Shown here: positions 1 to 9,116 of the stretch, one piece after another | Layout: the number at the start of each line of letters is the position of its first letter | Numbering within the stretch: the stretch's first letter is position 1 | The notes under the pieces: model-generated | The model's input: the letters and a program-made list of their open reading frames with translations, nothing else | The model's database searches: none | Told to the model about the DNA's origin: nothing | Position numbers and translations under genes: made by a program | NCBI RefSeq assembly: GCF_010747415.1 | Contig: NZ_JAAGNZ010000005.1 | Coordinates: 62,001 to 126,000 of the forward strand | DNA length: 64,000 bases | DNA from: Spirosoma agri | GTDB taxonomy: Bacteria > Bacteroidota > Bacteroidia > Cytophagales > Spirosomataceae | Direction: 5' to 3'

Positions 1-3000
1 GTCCTGTTCCGGAGCCTGCATGGTAATGGCCCCTTTGAACAGCATTTTTGGCGCTAGTTGAAGGTTATCGTTTTCGTCGACATCGGCACGGGCAACAGTA
101 AAATAGGTTGTAGCCGATTTTTGTGCTGCGTTACGCTTACTCCGGGCTGGCTTCTTCGTGTCGGCGGTCAGGGTCGATGAGGCAACCGCCGGCGCTTCCT
201 TCAGTTCAAAACTTCCCATTTTGATGCTGGCGGTATCGCCTTTCGCCGTGGCAAACAGATAGGTTGCATCGCCCGCGAAGCGTGTCCGGGAAATGATCTG
301 AATGTTGCCGTTTTTGAGCTTGTGAAACAGGCTGATGGTGTCCAGTTCCAGTTTTGCATTTTTCAAGGCCAGCATCTCGCCGTTGCGCCGAACGGTGACA
401 AGTCCTTTGTCGGGATAAATCCGGGCGTCAGCCGAGGTTATGTAAGGAACACCGCTGATGTTGAGCATCATCTTTTCAACGTCGTACAGAGCTGCCGACC
501 CATTGAACGTTAAGCCTTCCTGCTCAGCCGCCGTGGCTGTAAACGTTGAGTTTTTAACGTCACCGAGCGTGGGTCCGGCTTTCATCGCTATCGTTTTTGC
601 GTTGATGTTCCACTGCGCCCGGTTGATGCTGGTTTTGTAGGCGGCAAAGGGAAACTCCATGCTCGACGCGCCAGTAAGTGTGTCGCTACTACTGGCGTTC
701 GTCGTTTTATTGATCGCCAGGCCAACGATTCCTTTCGTCTGATTGAAGTCTACGTCGATGTCGTTCCCGAGCAGTACGGGCCGAGTGGCATCTTTATCGG
801 ATATGATTTTAAACTGGGCGTTGTCGGCGATGAAGCCTTCTTTATTGAACTTGATGCTTTTAGAGACGGCTTCCGAATCTTTACGTCGTAGTGTTCCGTT
901 ACCGAACAGACCGGCCGACCGTACGACTAAGCCACCTTCGAGATTCGTGCTGGCCCCGTAAAAGTTGAAATTATTTTTCTGCGTACTGATGACCATGCTG
1001 TCGGCTTTGGGCCACCATTTCATGTTGTAGTTGTTCAACTGCACTTGCGGGAAATAGCCTTTACCCACGAGACCTTCTTTGATTTCACCTTTATCGCCCG
1101 CAGCCAGTAGTGAATCGGTCATGAAGAGCATGTTCTTGGTCGTCAGGCTGGCCGTGAGGTGATTCAAGACACCTTCCGCCCGCAAGCCTGTTTTGTCCAT
1201 GACCAGTTCCCCCGTAAACTTCACGTTCGATGGGGCTGAACCTTTTTTACTGCTGTAAACGGGATAACCCGCAACCGGAGCCTTATGAACAAAACCTAAG
1301 GTGTTGTCGGGCATGGTTTTCAGCTCCGCTTTGAAGGGCGGAAAAATGCCATCGGAGTAGAACGTGCCTATGAATGAAATGTCACCCTTACCCAGACTGT
1401 CGTTATCAATCGCCGGTATCTTAAAATAAACTTTCTGATTATAGGTAATATCTCCGCGAATGGGCTGATTAAAATAAACCGTCATCCCTTCCGGCATGAC
1501 CAGCCGCTGCGTGGTCTTTTTCCCCTTGATCAGACCCGATTTGTTATCGGCACTACCGAAATAGACCGTTCCTGGATTTTCGTATTTGATGTCGCCACCT
1601 ACTTCACCCGCTTTGCCCTGCGCTGCGAGTTTCTGGGAAGAGAATGTAATGGAGTCAATCTTGTTGAGGTTCATCGAAAACTTGTCGTAATCGAACTTGA
1701 GGTCACGGCCTGCGTAGCGCAGTGTACCGGCCTTCAGTTGGCCATTCAACGTAAAGGCGCGCCCTTTACCAATACGCAGTGTTTTATCCGAAGGAACACC
1801 GTATATCTTTAATGAATCGGATAACGTGAAGCGTTGAACACCCCGGATGGTGAGCAGTTTGTCGTCCAGATTGATGGATGCGTTCTTCGTGCTGTCATTA
1901 GACGCAAACAAGGATTGGACCTGAAAATTGTCGTAGTCGCGTTTCCCCTGATAGGCCAGCACATAGAGATACCCTTTCCGGCTCAGGCGCATCAGGCCGC
2001 TGCGTGCGTCGCGGTCCAGATACCCTTCGAGCACCATCCGTCCCAAAGCACCCCGTAGGGAAACCGGGTTGACTTTCGCGAATCGGGTGATGTCATCGTC
2101 CAGAAACGTCTGCTGTTTTGTGGTCGCGATGTAATTGGCCACGATCTGTAACGGGTGAAAACCGTAATCGACGGTCAAATCCGAATAGCGCTGCGGCTGA
2201 AAATAATCGAACGACTCGAAGCGTACCGGCACCTCCCGTTTTGCACCGACCTGGTAGAAATCGACTTTCCGACGCGGTAAATCCCACCGAACCACTTCGG
2301 GCATGATGTAAAATTTGTGATACGAGTCCGCATACGGAACACGGGAATAATCGGTCCGTTGTTCCCGGTCGAGCCAGGCAATGCGCTGGTTTTTGTCGTA
2401 CCTGAATTTGACGGATGGATGGGTAATCGAATCCGTATCGACATACCCAACAAACGAGGCCGAAGCTGCCGAGATCAGCGGTTTGGCGCCCGTAGTCGTA
2501 CCACCAAACCCAGCACTCGTGGTATCGCTGCTGCTAAAATCGAACCGCCGACTGCTGGCTTTGAACGCGGGTTTACCGTTGTATTTGACCGTCACCTGCG
2601 CTGGCTGTCCACTAGCCGATGCGCCAATCATCTGTGTGCCCGATAAGGCTAAACCGCCCCGGTACTCGACATCAGGTCCTAGATCAGGTAATTTGACGTC
2701 ATTCTGCCACGACATGAAGCGCGGGTAGGTTACCGGGCCACCTTTTTTCTTACTGACGTATTCAAAAACACCTTTGATGGGTTTGGGAGATGTGCCCGAC
2801 CGGCTATCATACGTAAGCGTTACATCGTCGGCAGCCAGACGCGGACTCATGGTCGACATTGAGTACTCACTGAGGGTCACGAAAATATCGGGCCGGCCAG
2901 CCGTTTCCCACGTGAACTTGCCTCCCTGACCGACGAAAATACCGTCCTTGAGCATCAGGTCGCCGTTCGTATTCAACAATTGGGCCGAATCGCCGTTGGC

Positions 3001-3804
3001 AACAACGGCGAGCGTTACGTCTTTCAGCGTAATGACCGCGCCCGATACGGACGGAATGGGCCGACGCTGCGGCACGAACTGCGGTCCCAATTGGCGGGGC
3101 TGGGTCGAATCCGACGGGGCTGGTGTATCCCAGCCATCGAAGCGGGAGCGCTCTGCCGCGGCTTTGGCGGCTGCCAGCGAATCGGTCGTGCTCAGTGTCC
3201 CCGTCATGGAAATGGGGGGCGCTGCGTCAACGTACCGAAACTGAAAGCTGCCGCCCAGCGCATACAGCTTGTTGTAATTGCTGGCATATAACTCATGCCG
3301 TTCGAGGAACCGCCGGGCCGTTTCCAGACTTCGGGCGAAGTTCTTCGGATCATTGGCCTCGAACAATTTTTCGGCTATTGTTAGCAGGCCATCGATATTG
3401 GCTGATGCCCCGGAGGGTTGCTGACTGGCCAGATACAGTGCCTCATAAAACGGAACGAAGTACGTAGCGGGCTGAAGCCGCTTCTGGTTCATCTTGCGAC
3501 TCAATACCATAACCCGCTCCTGTTGTTGAGCCGACAGACGGTTTTCGGACCACATCGCCTGCAAATCTGTTCCGGCCTTAACCGCTACTCCGCCACCGGT
3601 CGCCATTAGCTTTTGTACTTCGGCCACAAACTGATCGGGCTTATCGGAAAGCCGAACCGCCTGACCAAACGATGAGGACAGTGTCAGGTAAAGCAATAGG
3701 CTGGCTACGATCGATGGTCTAAATAGCCTGATAACCAACGAATAGCGCGAGCGTAATCTGTGAACGAACAGATGACGATGGTGTATGGAGTAAATACGGT
3801 TCAT
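1..3804 (-). CDS. Giant secreted protein of unknown function, partial (C-terminus off the left edge)
   Basis: Reading the minus strand from the ATG at 3804 gives an open frame of 1268 codons with no stop up to base 1, so the gene is cut by the window edge. The N-terminus is an Arg/His-rich stretch followed by a hydrophobic segment (about residues 33-50) ending SSSFGQA, a plausible signal peptide. The rest is rich in beta-prone Thr, Ser, Gly, Val and Lys with recurring short polar motifs and no family I recognise. Its ATG overlaps the prmA stop codon (TAATG), which implies translational coupling to prmA. Large secreted proteins of this kind occur in Cytophagales, but I cannot assign a role. 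The many short plus-strand ORFs here are antisense shadows. Confidence 0.8.
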   Translation of the reverse strand, partial: MNRIYSIHHRHLFVHRLRSRYSLVIRLFRPSIVASLLLYLTLSSSFGQAVRLSDKPDQFVAEVQKLMATGGGVAVKAGTDLQAMWSENRLSAQQQERVMVLSRKMNQKRLQPATYFVPFYEALYLASQQPSGASANIDGLLTIAEKLFEANDPKNFARSLETARRFLERHELYASNYNKLYALGGSFQFRYVDAAPPISMTGTLSTTDSLAAAKAAAERSRFDGWDTPAPSDSTQPRQLGPQFVPQRRPIPSVSGAVITLKDVTLAVVANGDSAQLLNTNGDLMLKDGIFVGQGGKFTWETAGRPDIFVTLSEYSMSTMSPRLAADDVTLTYDSRSGTSPKPIKGVFEYVSKKKGGPVTYPRFMSWQNDVKLPDLGPDVEYRGGLALSGTQMIGASASGQPAQVTVKYNGKPAFKASSRRFDFSSSDTTSAGFGGTTTGAKPLISAASASFVGYVDTDSITHPSVKFRYDKNQRIAWLDREQRTDYSRVPYADSYHKFYIMPEVVRWDLPRRKVDFYQVGAKREVPVRFESFDYFQPQRYSDLTVDYGFHPLQIVANYIATTKQQTFLDDDITRFAKVNPVSLRGALGRMVLEGYLDRDARSGLMRLSRKGYLYVLAYQGKRDYDNFQVQSLFASNDSTKNASINLDDKLLTIRGVQRFTLSDSLKIYGVPSDKTLRIGKGRAFTLNGQLKAGTLRYAGRDLKFDYDKFSMNLNKIDSITFSSQKLAAQGKAGEVGGDIKYENPGTVYFGSADNKSGLIKGKKTTQRLVMPEGMTVYFNQPIRGDITYNQKVYFKIPAIDNDSLGKGDISFIGTFYSDGIFPPFKAELKTMPDNTLGFVHKAPVAGYPVYSSKKGSAPSNVKFTGELVMDKTGLRAEGVLNHLTASLTTKNMLFMTDSLLAAGDKGEIKEGLVGKGYFPQVQLNNYNMKWWPKADSMVISTQKNNFNFYGASTNLEGGLVVRSAGLFGNGTLRRKDSEAVSKSIKFNKEGFIADNAQFKIISDKDATRPVLLGNDIDVDFNQTKGIVGLAINKTTNASSSDTLTGASSMEFPFAAYKTSINRAQWNINAKTIAMKAGPTLGDVKNSTFTATAAEQEGLTFNGSAALYDVEKMMLNISGVPYITSADARIYPDKGLVTVRRNGEMLALKNAKLELDTISLFHKLKNGNIQIISRTRFAGDATYLFATAKGDTASIKMGSFELKEAPAVASSTLTADTKKPARSKRNAAQKSATTYFTVARADVDENDNLQLAPKMLFKGAITMQAPEQD

Positions 3805-4715
3805 TACGTAGTTGTTGCAAAAAGTGTTGATGCCACGGCCACCTGTGTCGCTACACCCGAATCAGACTTTTGAAAAACGAGCGATGTCCATTCCCGAGTT
3901 GCCATTCCTTTTACCGGGATAAGGCCCGCTTCAATCGCTTTCTGTTGAATGTCCGGGGCATCGTGCTCGTAGAAACCACTCACTAATAGATACCCGTTTT
4001 CCTTCAGAAGATCTGTGTATGTTGGTATTTCGGCCAGCAATACATTTCGGTTGATGTTAGCGAGTACGGTATCGAAAACAGCCGGTACCCAGTTCAAAAC
4101 AGCATTGGGCGAATTGATATCGTTGATCGTTCCCTGAAACACCGTGATTTGCGGGCAGTCGTTCAGGTCGGCATTTTCGCGGGCGTTCTCGACGGCCCAC
4201 TCTTCAATGTCGAAGGCCAGCACCGCACGGGCACCCATTTTTGCCGCCAGAATCGCCAGAATGCCGGTTCCACTGCCCACATCGAGCACCGTTTTTCCGG
4301 TAAAATCAAGGCTGAGTTGCTGCTCCAGCATCATGGCCGTTGTTTCGTGATGGCCCGTACCGAACGACATCTTTGGGTTGATGATAATGTCGTAACGAAA
4401 CCGGGCGTCCGTTTGGTGAAAGGACGCCCGGACCCGGACACTGTCGGCCACCTCAATCGGCTCATAATCGCGCTCCCACTCGGCGTTCCAGTTTCGCTTT
4501 TCTAACGAACTGACTTCGTAGGCTATTGCGGTTTGACTCGTGTATTTAGCAACAAGTTCCTGTATGGTCTGCTCGTCGAAGTCAGCGTCAATGATGTAGG
4601 CATTTACCCCTTCGTCGGTCTCAACAAATGACTCAAAACCAAGCTCGGCCAGTTCGGCAGTAAGGATATCCGTATAATCGGGAGAAACGTGTAGTTGCAG
4701 TTCAATGTAATTCAT
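3804..4715 (-). CDS. prmA: Ribosomal protein L11 methyltransferase
   Basis: This is a SAM-dependent methyltransferase of the PrmA family, which trimethylates ribosomal protein L11 in the cytoplasm. The N-terminal half is the substrate-recognition domain. MSFGTGHHETT at about 116-126 is the PrmA hallmark, VLDVGSGTG at about 143-151 is the SAM-binding motif I, and an NINRN motif follows later. I chose the start MNYIELQL (303 aa) because PrmA proteins begin just before this strand; the frame is open 35 codons further upstream, but that extension does not look like PrmA. The stop codon overlaps the ATG of the downstream giant secreted protein by one base, so the two are probably one transcript. 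Confidence 0.93.
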   Translation of the reverse strand: MNYIELQLHVSPDYTDILTAELAELGFESFVETDEGVNAYIIDADFDEQTIQELVAKYTSQTAIAYEVSSLEKRNWNAEWERDYEPIEVADSVRVRASFHQTDARFRYDIIINPKMSFGTGHHETTAMMLEQQLSLDFTGKTVLDVGSGTGILAILAAKMGARAVLAFDIEEWAVENARENADLNDCPQITVFQGTINDINSPNAVLNWVPAVFDTVLANINRNVLLAEIPTYTDLLKENGYLLVSGFYEHDAPDIQQKAIEAGLIPVKGMATREWTSLVFQKSDSGVATQVAVASTLFATTT

Positions 4716-4866
4716 AACTCTAAGGTAGTGAAAAAGGGAAGTCGTATCGCCTGCTTGGCACAGATGATGAGCGATTAATACCTCGATTGCGTTCGCTGAA
4801 TTTGGGAACATAGTCGACAATCGTGCTGAAAGTTGAGTAGATTCACCGGACCAACAGCAAACCTCT

Positions 4867-5319
4867 ATGACTCCGGAAACGGCCTTTAGCTACGCGAATC
4901 TTCTTGTTTTACCGCAGTGGGTGTGTATGATCGTGGCCCCGCGCTGGCGAGTGACGCAGATGCTCGCGCGGATGCTGCCCATTCCCATGATATTGGGAGG
5001 ACTGTACGTTTATTATCTGCTGATCGCACCCGTGGCGTCTGGTGGGCCCGCCGTCGATTTTCAATCGTTCGGTTCGCTGGCTGGTGTGCAGGCCCTCTTC
5101 AAGGGACAGAAAGAGGTTGTGCTTGGCGGGTGGATTCATTATCTGGCCTTCGACCTGGTAGCCGGTAGTTATATTCTGCGCGATGGACAGGCTCAGAACA
5201 TAGCGCACGGGTGGCTGATTCCCTGTATGCTACTGTGTTTTATGCTCGGTCCGAGTGGTCTTTTAGGCTACGGACTACTCCGACTGTTTCTGGGGAATCG
5301 ATCCGAAACAAAATTTTAA
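4867..5319 (+). CDS. ABA4-like (DUF4281) membrane protein
   Basis: A 150-residue protein with about four hydrophobic segments. Conserved stretches such as LPQWVCMIVAPRW near the N-terminus, GGWIHYLAFDLVAGSYI in the middle and MLGPSGLLGYGLLR near the C-terminus match the ABA4-like family. In plants ABA4 is needed for neoxanthin formation; in bacteria the role is unknown. It is divergent from prmA across 151 bp, and the next gene (S41 peptidase) begins about 100 bp downstream on the same strand. Family assignment is by recognition of the motif pattern; a role in pigments would be speculation. Confidence 0.8.
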   Translation: MTPETAFSYANLLVLPQWVCMIVAPRWRVTQMLARMLPIPMILGGLYVYYLLIAPVASGGPAVDFQSFGSLAGVQALFKGQKEVVLGGWIHYLAFDLVAGSYILRDGQAQNIAHGWLIPCMLLCFMLGPSGLLGYGLLRLFLGNRSETKF

Positions 5320-5424
5320 TAAGATATTAAACATTTTCGATTGATTATAGTTGCGTTAAATCCTATCTTCACAGTAGGATTGTCATTCGGGTTTGCCTGC
5401 CCGGTTTTACCGTAACTAGTGACG

Positions 5425-6930
5425 ATGAAGATTGGCCGACTTCTGTTCTTTATGGGGTTGATGATTGGGCTTGGTTGCTCCGTTGCTCCTGCGCAAACGA
5501 TTACACCTGATCAGGCCCGAACGGACCTGACCTACCTGAAGCGAAAGCTCGATCTGCTCCATCCGGGTATGGGTTATTATACACCGAAAACACGCATGGA
5601 GCAGTTGTATGATTCGCTCTACAATCGCCTGACGGCCCCAATGCCTTATATGACGTTCTACCATCATGTAAGCCCGTTGGTTACCGCGCTCAAGGATGGG
5701 CATACCAACCTGAACCACCGCAAAAATTTTATCGGCAAATCGACCCGTTTCATCCCGTTCTATATACGTCCGGTTGGTGATCAATATTTCATCAGTCATA
5801 ACGTGTCGGCGGATACGAGTCTGCACCGGGGTACAGAACTGATCACCATCAACGGGCGTACCGTAGCCGACCTGCACCGCGAACTGATGGAGGCCGATCA
5901 CTCCGGCTCTGATGGGGATAACCTGACGGGACGTCGCCAGTGGAGCCTGGTGCAATTTGCCGACTATTACGCAGCCTGGTATGGTTCTGCTGATTCGATT
6001 CGGATCACCTACCGGTTGCCTAACGACACGCTCGTTCGGGCGTCACGTCTGCATTGCCTGACATTAACCAGCTTCCGAAATACGATACAGCGCCGGTATA
6101 AGAATGAGATCGATCGGCGGCCAAACCTTTCTGTGCGGATTGTGGACACGCTCACGCATACGGCGGTCTTGAGAGTGTCGACTTTTATGGGTATCAAAAA
6201 GAACGACCCTTTTCAGTGGGCGTTTAACCGGCGGCTTAAGAAGGCATTTCGTGAATTGAAGAAAGAGGGTGTTGAGAATCTGGTTGTCGATATGCAGGGC
6301 AACGGGGGCGGTATCGTGCTGAATTCGGCGCGTTTGCTCCGCTATTGGATGCCGAAGCCATTTACCATCATGCAGCACGAAGAAATGAAACGGGCGGCCC
6401 GGAACGAGCTCATTACCCGCTGGAATCCATTCTCAGTGCTGAACTTCAGCTTACAGTATAAATCGAACGGTTCTGGCGGGTTCGCGAGCCGTTTCTCTCG
6501 TCGGCATTACCGGCCCCGGACGCGCACGGCGTTCAAAGGGAATCTTTACTTCATGATGAATGGCGCATCGTTTTCGGCGTCTACGTCCGTGCTGGCCAAA
6601 ACACTCGACGCGGGTATCGGAACGTTTATCGGTGAAGCGAGTGGTAGTGCCTATTGGGGTGATTTTGCTGGTCATTTCAAAACGATCACGTTGCCGTATT
6701 CCCGGATGCAGGTTCGGATTCCGTTGAAAAAACTGACGCACGCGGTCGTCGCTGATCGCGCGAATGGCTTCACCGTCGAACCAGATTTTACGGTTACGCG
6801 TTCTTATGATGACGTACTGACCAATCGGGATTATGTGCTGGACTATACCCTCCGGCTTATCCGCGAAGGGGTCGTTGCCCGGCAGCCCATTCAGCCAATT
6901 GGAGCCCAACCGTTGCAGGCATCGCGTTAA
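5425..6930 (+). CDS. S41 family (C-terminal processing-like) peptidase, secreted
   Basis: A signal peptide (MKIGRLLFFMGLMIGLGC, then SVAPAQ) precedes a 500-residue protein. The N-terminal region has the LKDGHT signature at about 89-94, typical of S41 proteins. The catalytic region has NGASFSAS at about 379-386, where the nucleophilic serine lies, followed by GEASGSAYWG. S41 enzymes cleave proteins in the periplasm or at the cell surface. I chose the ATG at 5425 over a GTG two codons upstream because it gives a clean signal peptide. No classical PDZ domain was obvious. The upstream 5320-5424 is AT-rich and probably carries the promoter. Confidence 0.85.
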   Translation: MKIGRLLFFMGLMIGLGCSVAPAQTITPDQARTDLTYLKRKLDLLHPGMGYYTPKTRMEQLYDSLYNRLTAPMPYMTFYHHVSPLVTALKDGHTNLNHRKNFIGKSTRFIPFYIRPVGDQYFISHNVSADTSLHRGTELITINGRTVADLHRELMEADHSGSDGDNLTGRRQWSLVQFADYYAAWYGSADSIRITYRLPNDTLVRASRLHCLTLTSFRNTIQRRYKNEIDRRPNLSVRIVDTLTHTAVLRVSTFMGIKKNDPFQWAFNRRLKKAFRELKKEGVENLVVDMQGNGGGIVLNSARLLRYWMPKPFTIMQHEEMKRAARNELITRWNPFSVLNFSLQYKSNGSGGFASRFSRRHYRPRTRTAFKGNLYFMMNGASFSASTSVLAKTLDAGIGTFIGEASGSAYWGDFAGHFKTITLPYSRMQVRIPLKKLTHAVVADRANGFTVEPDFTVTRSYDDVLTNRDYVLDYTLRLIREGVVARQPIQPIGAQPLQASR

Positions 6931-6990
6931 TGCCGTACTTTTATCCGGTATTCGGTTTACGGCAAATCGAATACTGCAAATCGTTTTTGT

Positions 6991-7536
6991 GTGTATTGTA
7001 TCGTTGATGTCGAAACCACTGGCGGAGTAAAAGGCTCCGCCCGACTTACCGAAATCGCTATCTTCCGCCACGATGGACAACAGGTCGTTGACTCCTTTCA
7101 TTCGCTGGTGAATCCAGAATGTCCAATTCCTCCGTTCATTCGCCATCTGACTGGCATTTCGAACGAGATGGTTCAGGATGCTCCTTTGTTCTCGGAAGTG
7201 GCCAACCGGGTTATTGATATTACGCAGGACGCCATTTTCGTGGCCCATAATGTCGGCTTCGATTTCAACTTCATCAAGAAAGAACTGGAATGGCTTGGCC
7301 ATGACTACTTACGGCGGACAGTCTGTACGGTACGGACAAGCCGCAAAGTATTTCCTGGTTTTCCGTCCTATAGCTTGGGTAAGCTTTGCAACTCACTCAA
7401 CATTCCACTCAATAACCGTCACCGCGCTCAGGGCGACGCTGCGGCTACGGTCCGGTTGTTTGAACTGTTGCTTGAGCACGATGCCCACGGTCTGATTCCC
7501 CGTGTCGGCGGGGCGTCAATTGCCATGATGGACTAA
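6991..7536 (+). CDS. DnaQ-like 3'-5' exonuclease (DEDDh)
   Basis: The 181-residue protein is an RNase T / DNA polymerase III epsilon-type exonuclease. The catalytic residues are visible: D6 and E8 in DVETTG, D91 in AHNVGFD, and H144 and D149 in HRAQGD, which makes it the DEDDh subtype. The start is GTG; no ATG lies close upstream, and family members begin right at this beta strand (MY-IVDVETTG). It stops after the exonuclease domain, without the UvrC-like nuclease extension seen in longer Bacteroidota relatives. It most likely trims DNA or RNA 3' ends in the cytoplasm. A perfect 25-bp hairpin follows 16 bp after the stop. Confidence 0.9.
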   Translation: MYCIVDVETTGGVKGSARLTEIAIFRHDGQQVVDSFHSLVNPECPIPPFIRHLTGISNEMVQDAPLFSEVANRVIDITQDAIFVAHNVGFDFNFIKKELEWLGHDYLRRTVCTVRTSRKVFPGFPSYSLGKLCNSLNIPLNNRHRAQGDAAATVRLFELLLEHDAHGLIPRVGGASIAMMD

Positions 7537-7552
7537 TAAAGAAAGAATACCG

Positions 7553-7605
7553 ATACAGCGCGGCCCAGCCGGATTACTTAGTAATCCGGCTGGGCCGCGC
7601 TGTAT
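7553..7605. repeat. Perfect 25-bp inverted repeat (long hairpin)
   Basis: The left arm at 7553-7577 (starts ATACAGCGCGGC) and the right arm at 7581-7605 are exact reverse complements around a 3-base TTA loop. It sits between the exonuclease stop and the sigma-factor gene. A run of eight T follows only about 15 bases after the right arm, so it may be a terminator, but the stem is longer and more GC-rich than ordinary terminators in this window. Confidence 0.9.
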
Positions 7606-7699
7606 GAAAAGAAGTCCTTAATTTTTTTTGACAATCCTGTAACCTTTGCCGGAAGGCGCAGTTTCCAGTCCCAAATGCTGTAAATCCATTCCTACCCGG

Positions 7700-8272
7700 T
7701 TGAACGCGCTAACAGATAACTCACTCATGCTTCAGGTGAAAGCGGGCAATCTGGATAAGATGGGGCTGCTTTTCGAACGATACCATCGACCGCTGTTCGG
7801 GTTTCTCTTCCACATGACGGGACAGACCGAATCCAGCGAAGACATGGTGCAGACCGTGTTTTATCGGATGTTGAAATACCGCCATACGTTTACCGGCGAC
7901 GGCGAGTTTCGGTCGTGGATGTATCATTTAGCCCGGAATGTTCTGGCCGATCAGGCGAAACAAACCAAACGAACGGCCAACCAGGCCAGCGTGACCGAGC
8001 TGGCCGAACGGATTGGGGGTGGAGTGACTGCTGACGAGCAGTTGCATCAGGAGCAGGATCGGGATATGCTTCACCAAGCGCTGGCCAGACTGAGTAACGA
8101 TTATCGGGAAGTGTTAATTCTCAGCCGGTTTCAGGAGTTGAAGTATGAGGAAATTGCCCGGATACTGAACCTGACGGAGGGGGCAGTAAAAGTTCGGGTA
8201 CACCGGGCAATGAATGAATTAAGGCGTGTTTATTTAACAATTGAAACGGGTCGAAAAGCACATGAACTGTGA
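7700..8272 (+). CDS. ECF-type RNA polymerase sigma factor
   Basis: A sigma-70 family extracytoplasmic-function factor of about 190 residues. Region 2 is visible in LFERYHRPLFGFLFHMTG followed by EDMVQTVFYRM and FRSWMYHLARN. Region 4 is visible in LSNDYREVLILSRF, then KYEEIARILN and the recognition helix EGAVKVRVHRAM. I chose the TTG at 7700 (encoding the start of NALTDNSLM), since family members begin about eight residues before LM-QVKAG; the frame is open back to a TTG at 7646, and the first ATG is at 7727. Its end overlaps the downstream anti-sigma gene by 11 bp. Together with the next three genes it forms an operon, and it probably drives that operon. Confidence 0.88.
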   Translation: MNALTDNSLMLQVKAGNLDKMGLLFERYHRPLFGFLFHMTGQTESSEDMVQTVFYRMLKYRHTFTGDGEFRSWMYHLARNVLADQAKQTKRTANQASVTELAERIGGGVTADEQLHQEQDRDMLHQALARLSNDYREVLILSRFQELKYEEIARILNLTEGAVKVRVHRAMNELRRVYLTIETGRKAHEL

Positions 8273-9080
8273 ACATGCCAACGAGCAATTTTCCGAGTTG
8301 CTCAGCAACCAGTTACCGGATGCCGAACGACTGGAGCTGGAAGCCCACATCGCCGGATGTCCGCGCTGCCAGCAGGAAACCGATGCGATGAAGCAACTCT
8401 GGCAACAGTTGGCTCGGGTGTCTGCCCCTGAGCCCAGCGACCGGATGCGCGTTCGGTTCGATGCCATGCTCGATACGTACAAGGACACCATAACGCGTGA
8501 ACAGCCAAGTACACTGAACACAGTCGTGACGAAATTACGTGCATTTCTGACGCCACAGGTGGCCTTACGGCTAGCCTACAGCCTTGCGCTGGTGGGTATA
8601 GGTATCGGTGTCGGAAATTGGCTAAACCCTAAGCCTGCAACGACCGCGTATCAACAGCAGATCGATTCGCTGTCGTCGCAGGTGCAGGACATGCGTCAGA
8701 TGATGCTGTTATCGTTACTGGACAATCCATCGGCTTCGGAGCGGCTTCGGGCGGTGAGTTACACGGACGAGCTCAGTCAGACAAACGGGCGCGTTATTGA
8801 AGCGCTGTTGACCACGCTCAATAATGATCCGAACGTAAACGTGCGCCTGGTGACGCTGGAAGCACTGGCTAAACTGGCCGACGATGCAACGGTGCGTCGG
8901 GGGTTGGTACAATCGCTCACGCAACAGGATTCACCGCTGGTACAGGTAGCCCTCGCCGATGTGATGGTAAAACTACAGGAGAAACGCTCTTTAAAACCAC
9001 TTCGGCAACTGCTGCAACAGGAACACCTCAACGATTTGGTTAAAAGTAAAATTCAGGCAAGTATTAAAGCCTTGTCATAA
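8262..9080 (+). CDS. Anti-sigma factor with zinc-finger N-terminus, one TM helix and HEAT-like C-terminus
   Basis: The N-terminus has the ZAS zinc motif: C3 (MNCEH), then H-I-A-G-C-P-R-C (H29, C33, C36), as in zinc-binding anti-sigma factors. One membrane helix lies around residues 103-122 (LRLAYSLALVGIGIGVGNWL). After a short coiled segment, the C-terminal half (about 150-272) reads as alpha-helical HEAT-like repeats, for example DPNVNVRLVTLEALAKL and DSPLVQVALADVMVKL. The ATG at 8262 overlaps the sigma gene stop, as expected for a co-translated sigma/anti-sigma pair. It presumably holds the sigma factor at the membrane; the HEAT part may be a sensor or scaffold facing the periplasm, which is inference. 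Confidence 0.87.
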   Translation: MNCEHANEQFSELLSNQLPDAERLELEAHIAGCPRCQQETDAMKQLWQQLARVSAPEPSDRMRVRFDAMLDTYKDTITREQPSTLNTVVTKLRAFLTPQVALRLAYSLALVGIGIGVGNWLNPKPATTAYQQQIDSLSSQVQDMRQMMLLSLLDNPSASERLRAVSYTDELSQTNGRVIEALLTTLNNDPNVNVRLVTLEALAKLADDATVRRGLVQSLTQQDSPLVQVALADVMVKLQEKRSLKPLRQLLQQEHLNDLVKSKIQASIKALS

Positions 9081-9116
9081 GGCAGTCCGGCAACTACCCT
9101 AAATCACAATTATCGC

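Noticed and set aside
2317..2728. Overlapping plus-strand ORFs inside the left-edge giant gene
   Set aside because: Antisense shadows of the long minus-strand frame, which is continuous to the window edge.
5419..5424. GTG two codons upstream as start of the S41 peptidase
   Set aside because: The ATG at 5425 gives the cleaner signal peptide.
6451..7302. 283-codon minus-strand frame across the S41 peptidase and exonuclease genes
   Set aside because: Runs antisense through two real genes; composition typical of a shadow.
7640..7648. TAACCTTTG as a promoter -7 box for the sigma operon
   Set aside because: One base longer than TAnnTTTG, and it overlaps a possible upstream start; too weak to annotate.
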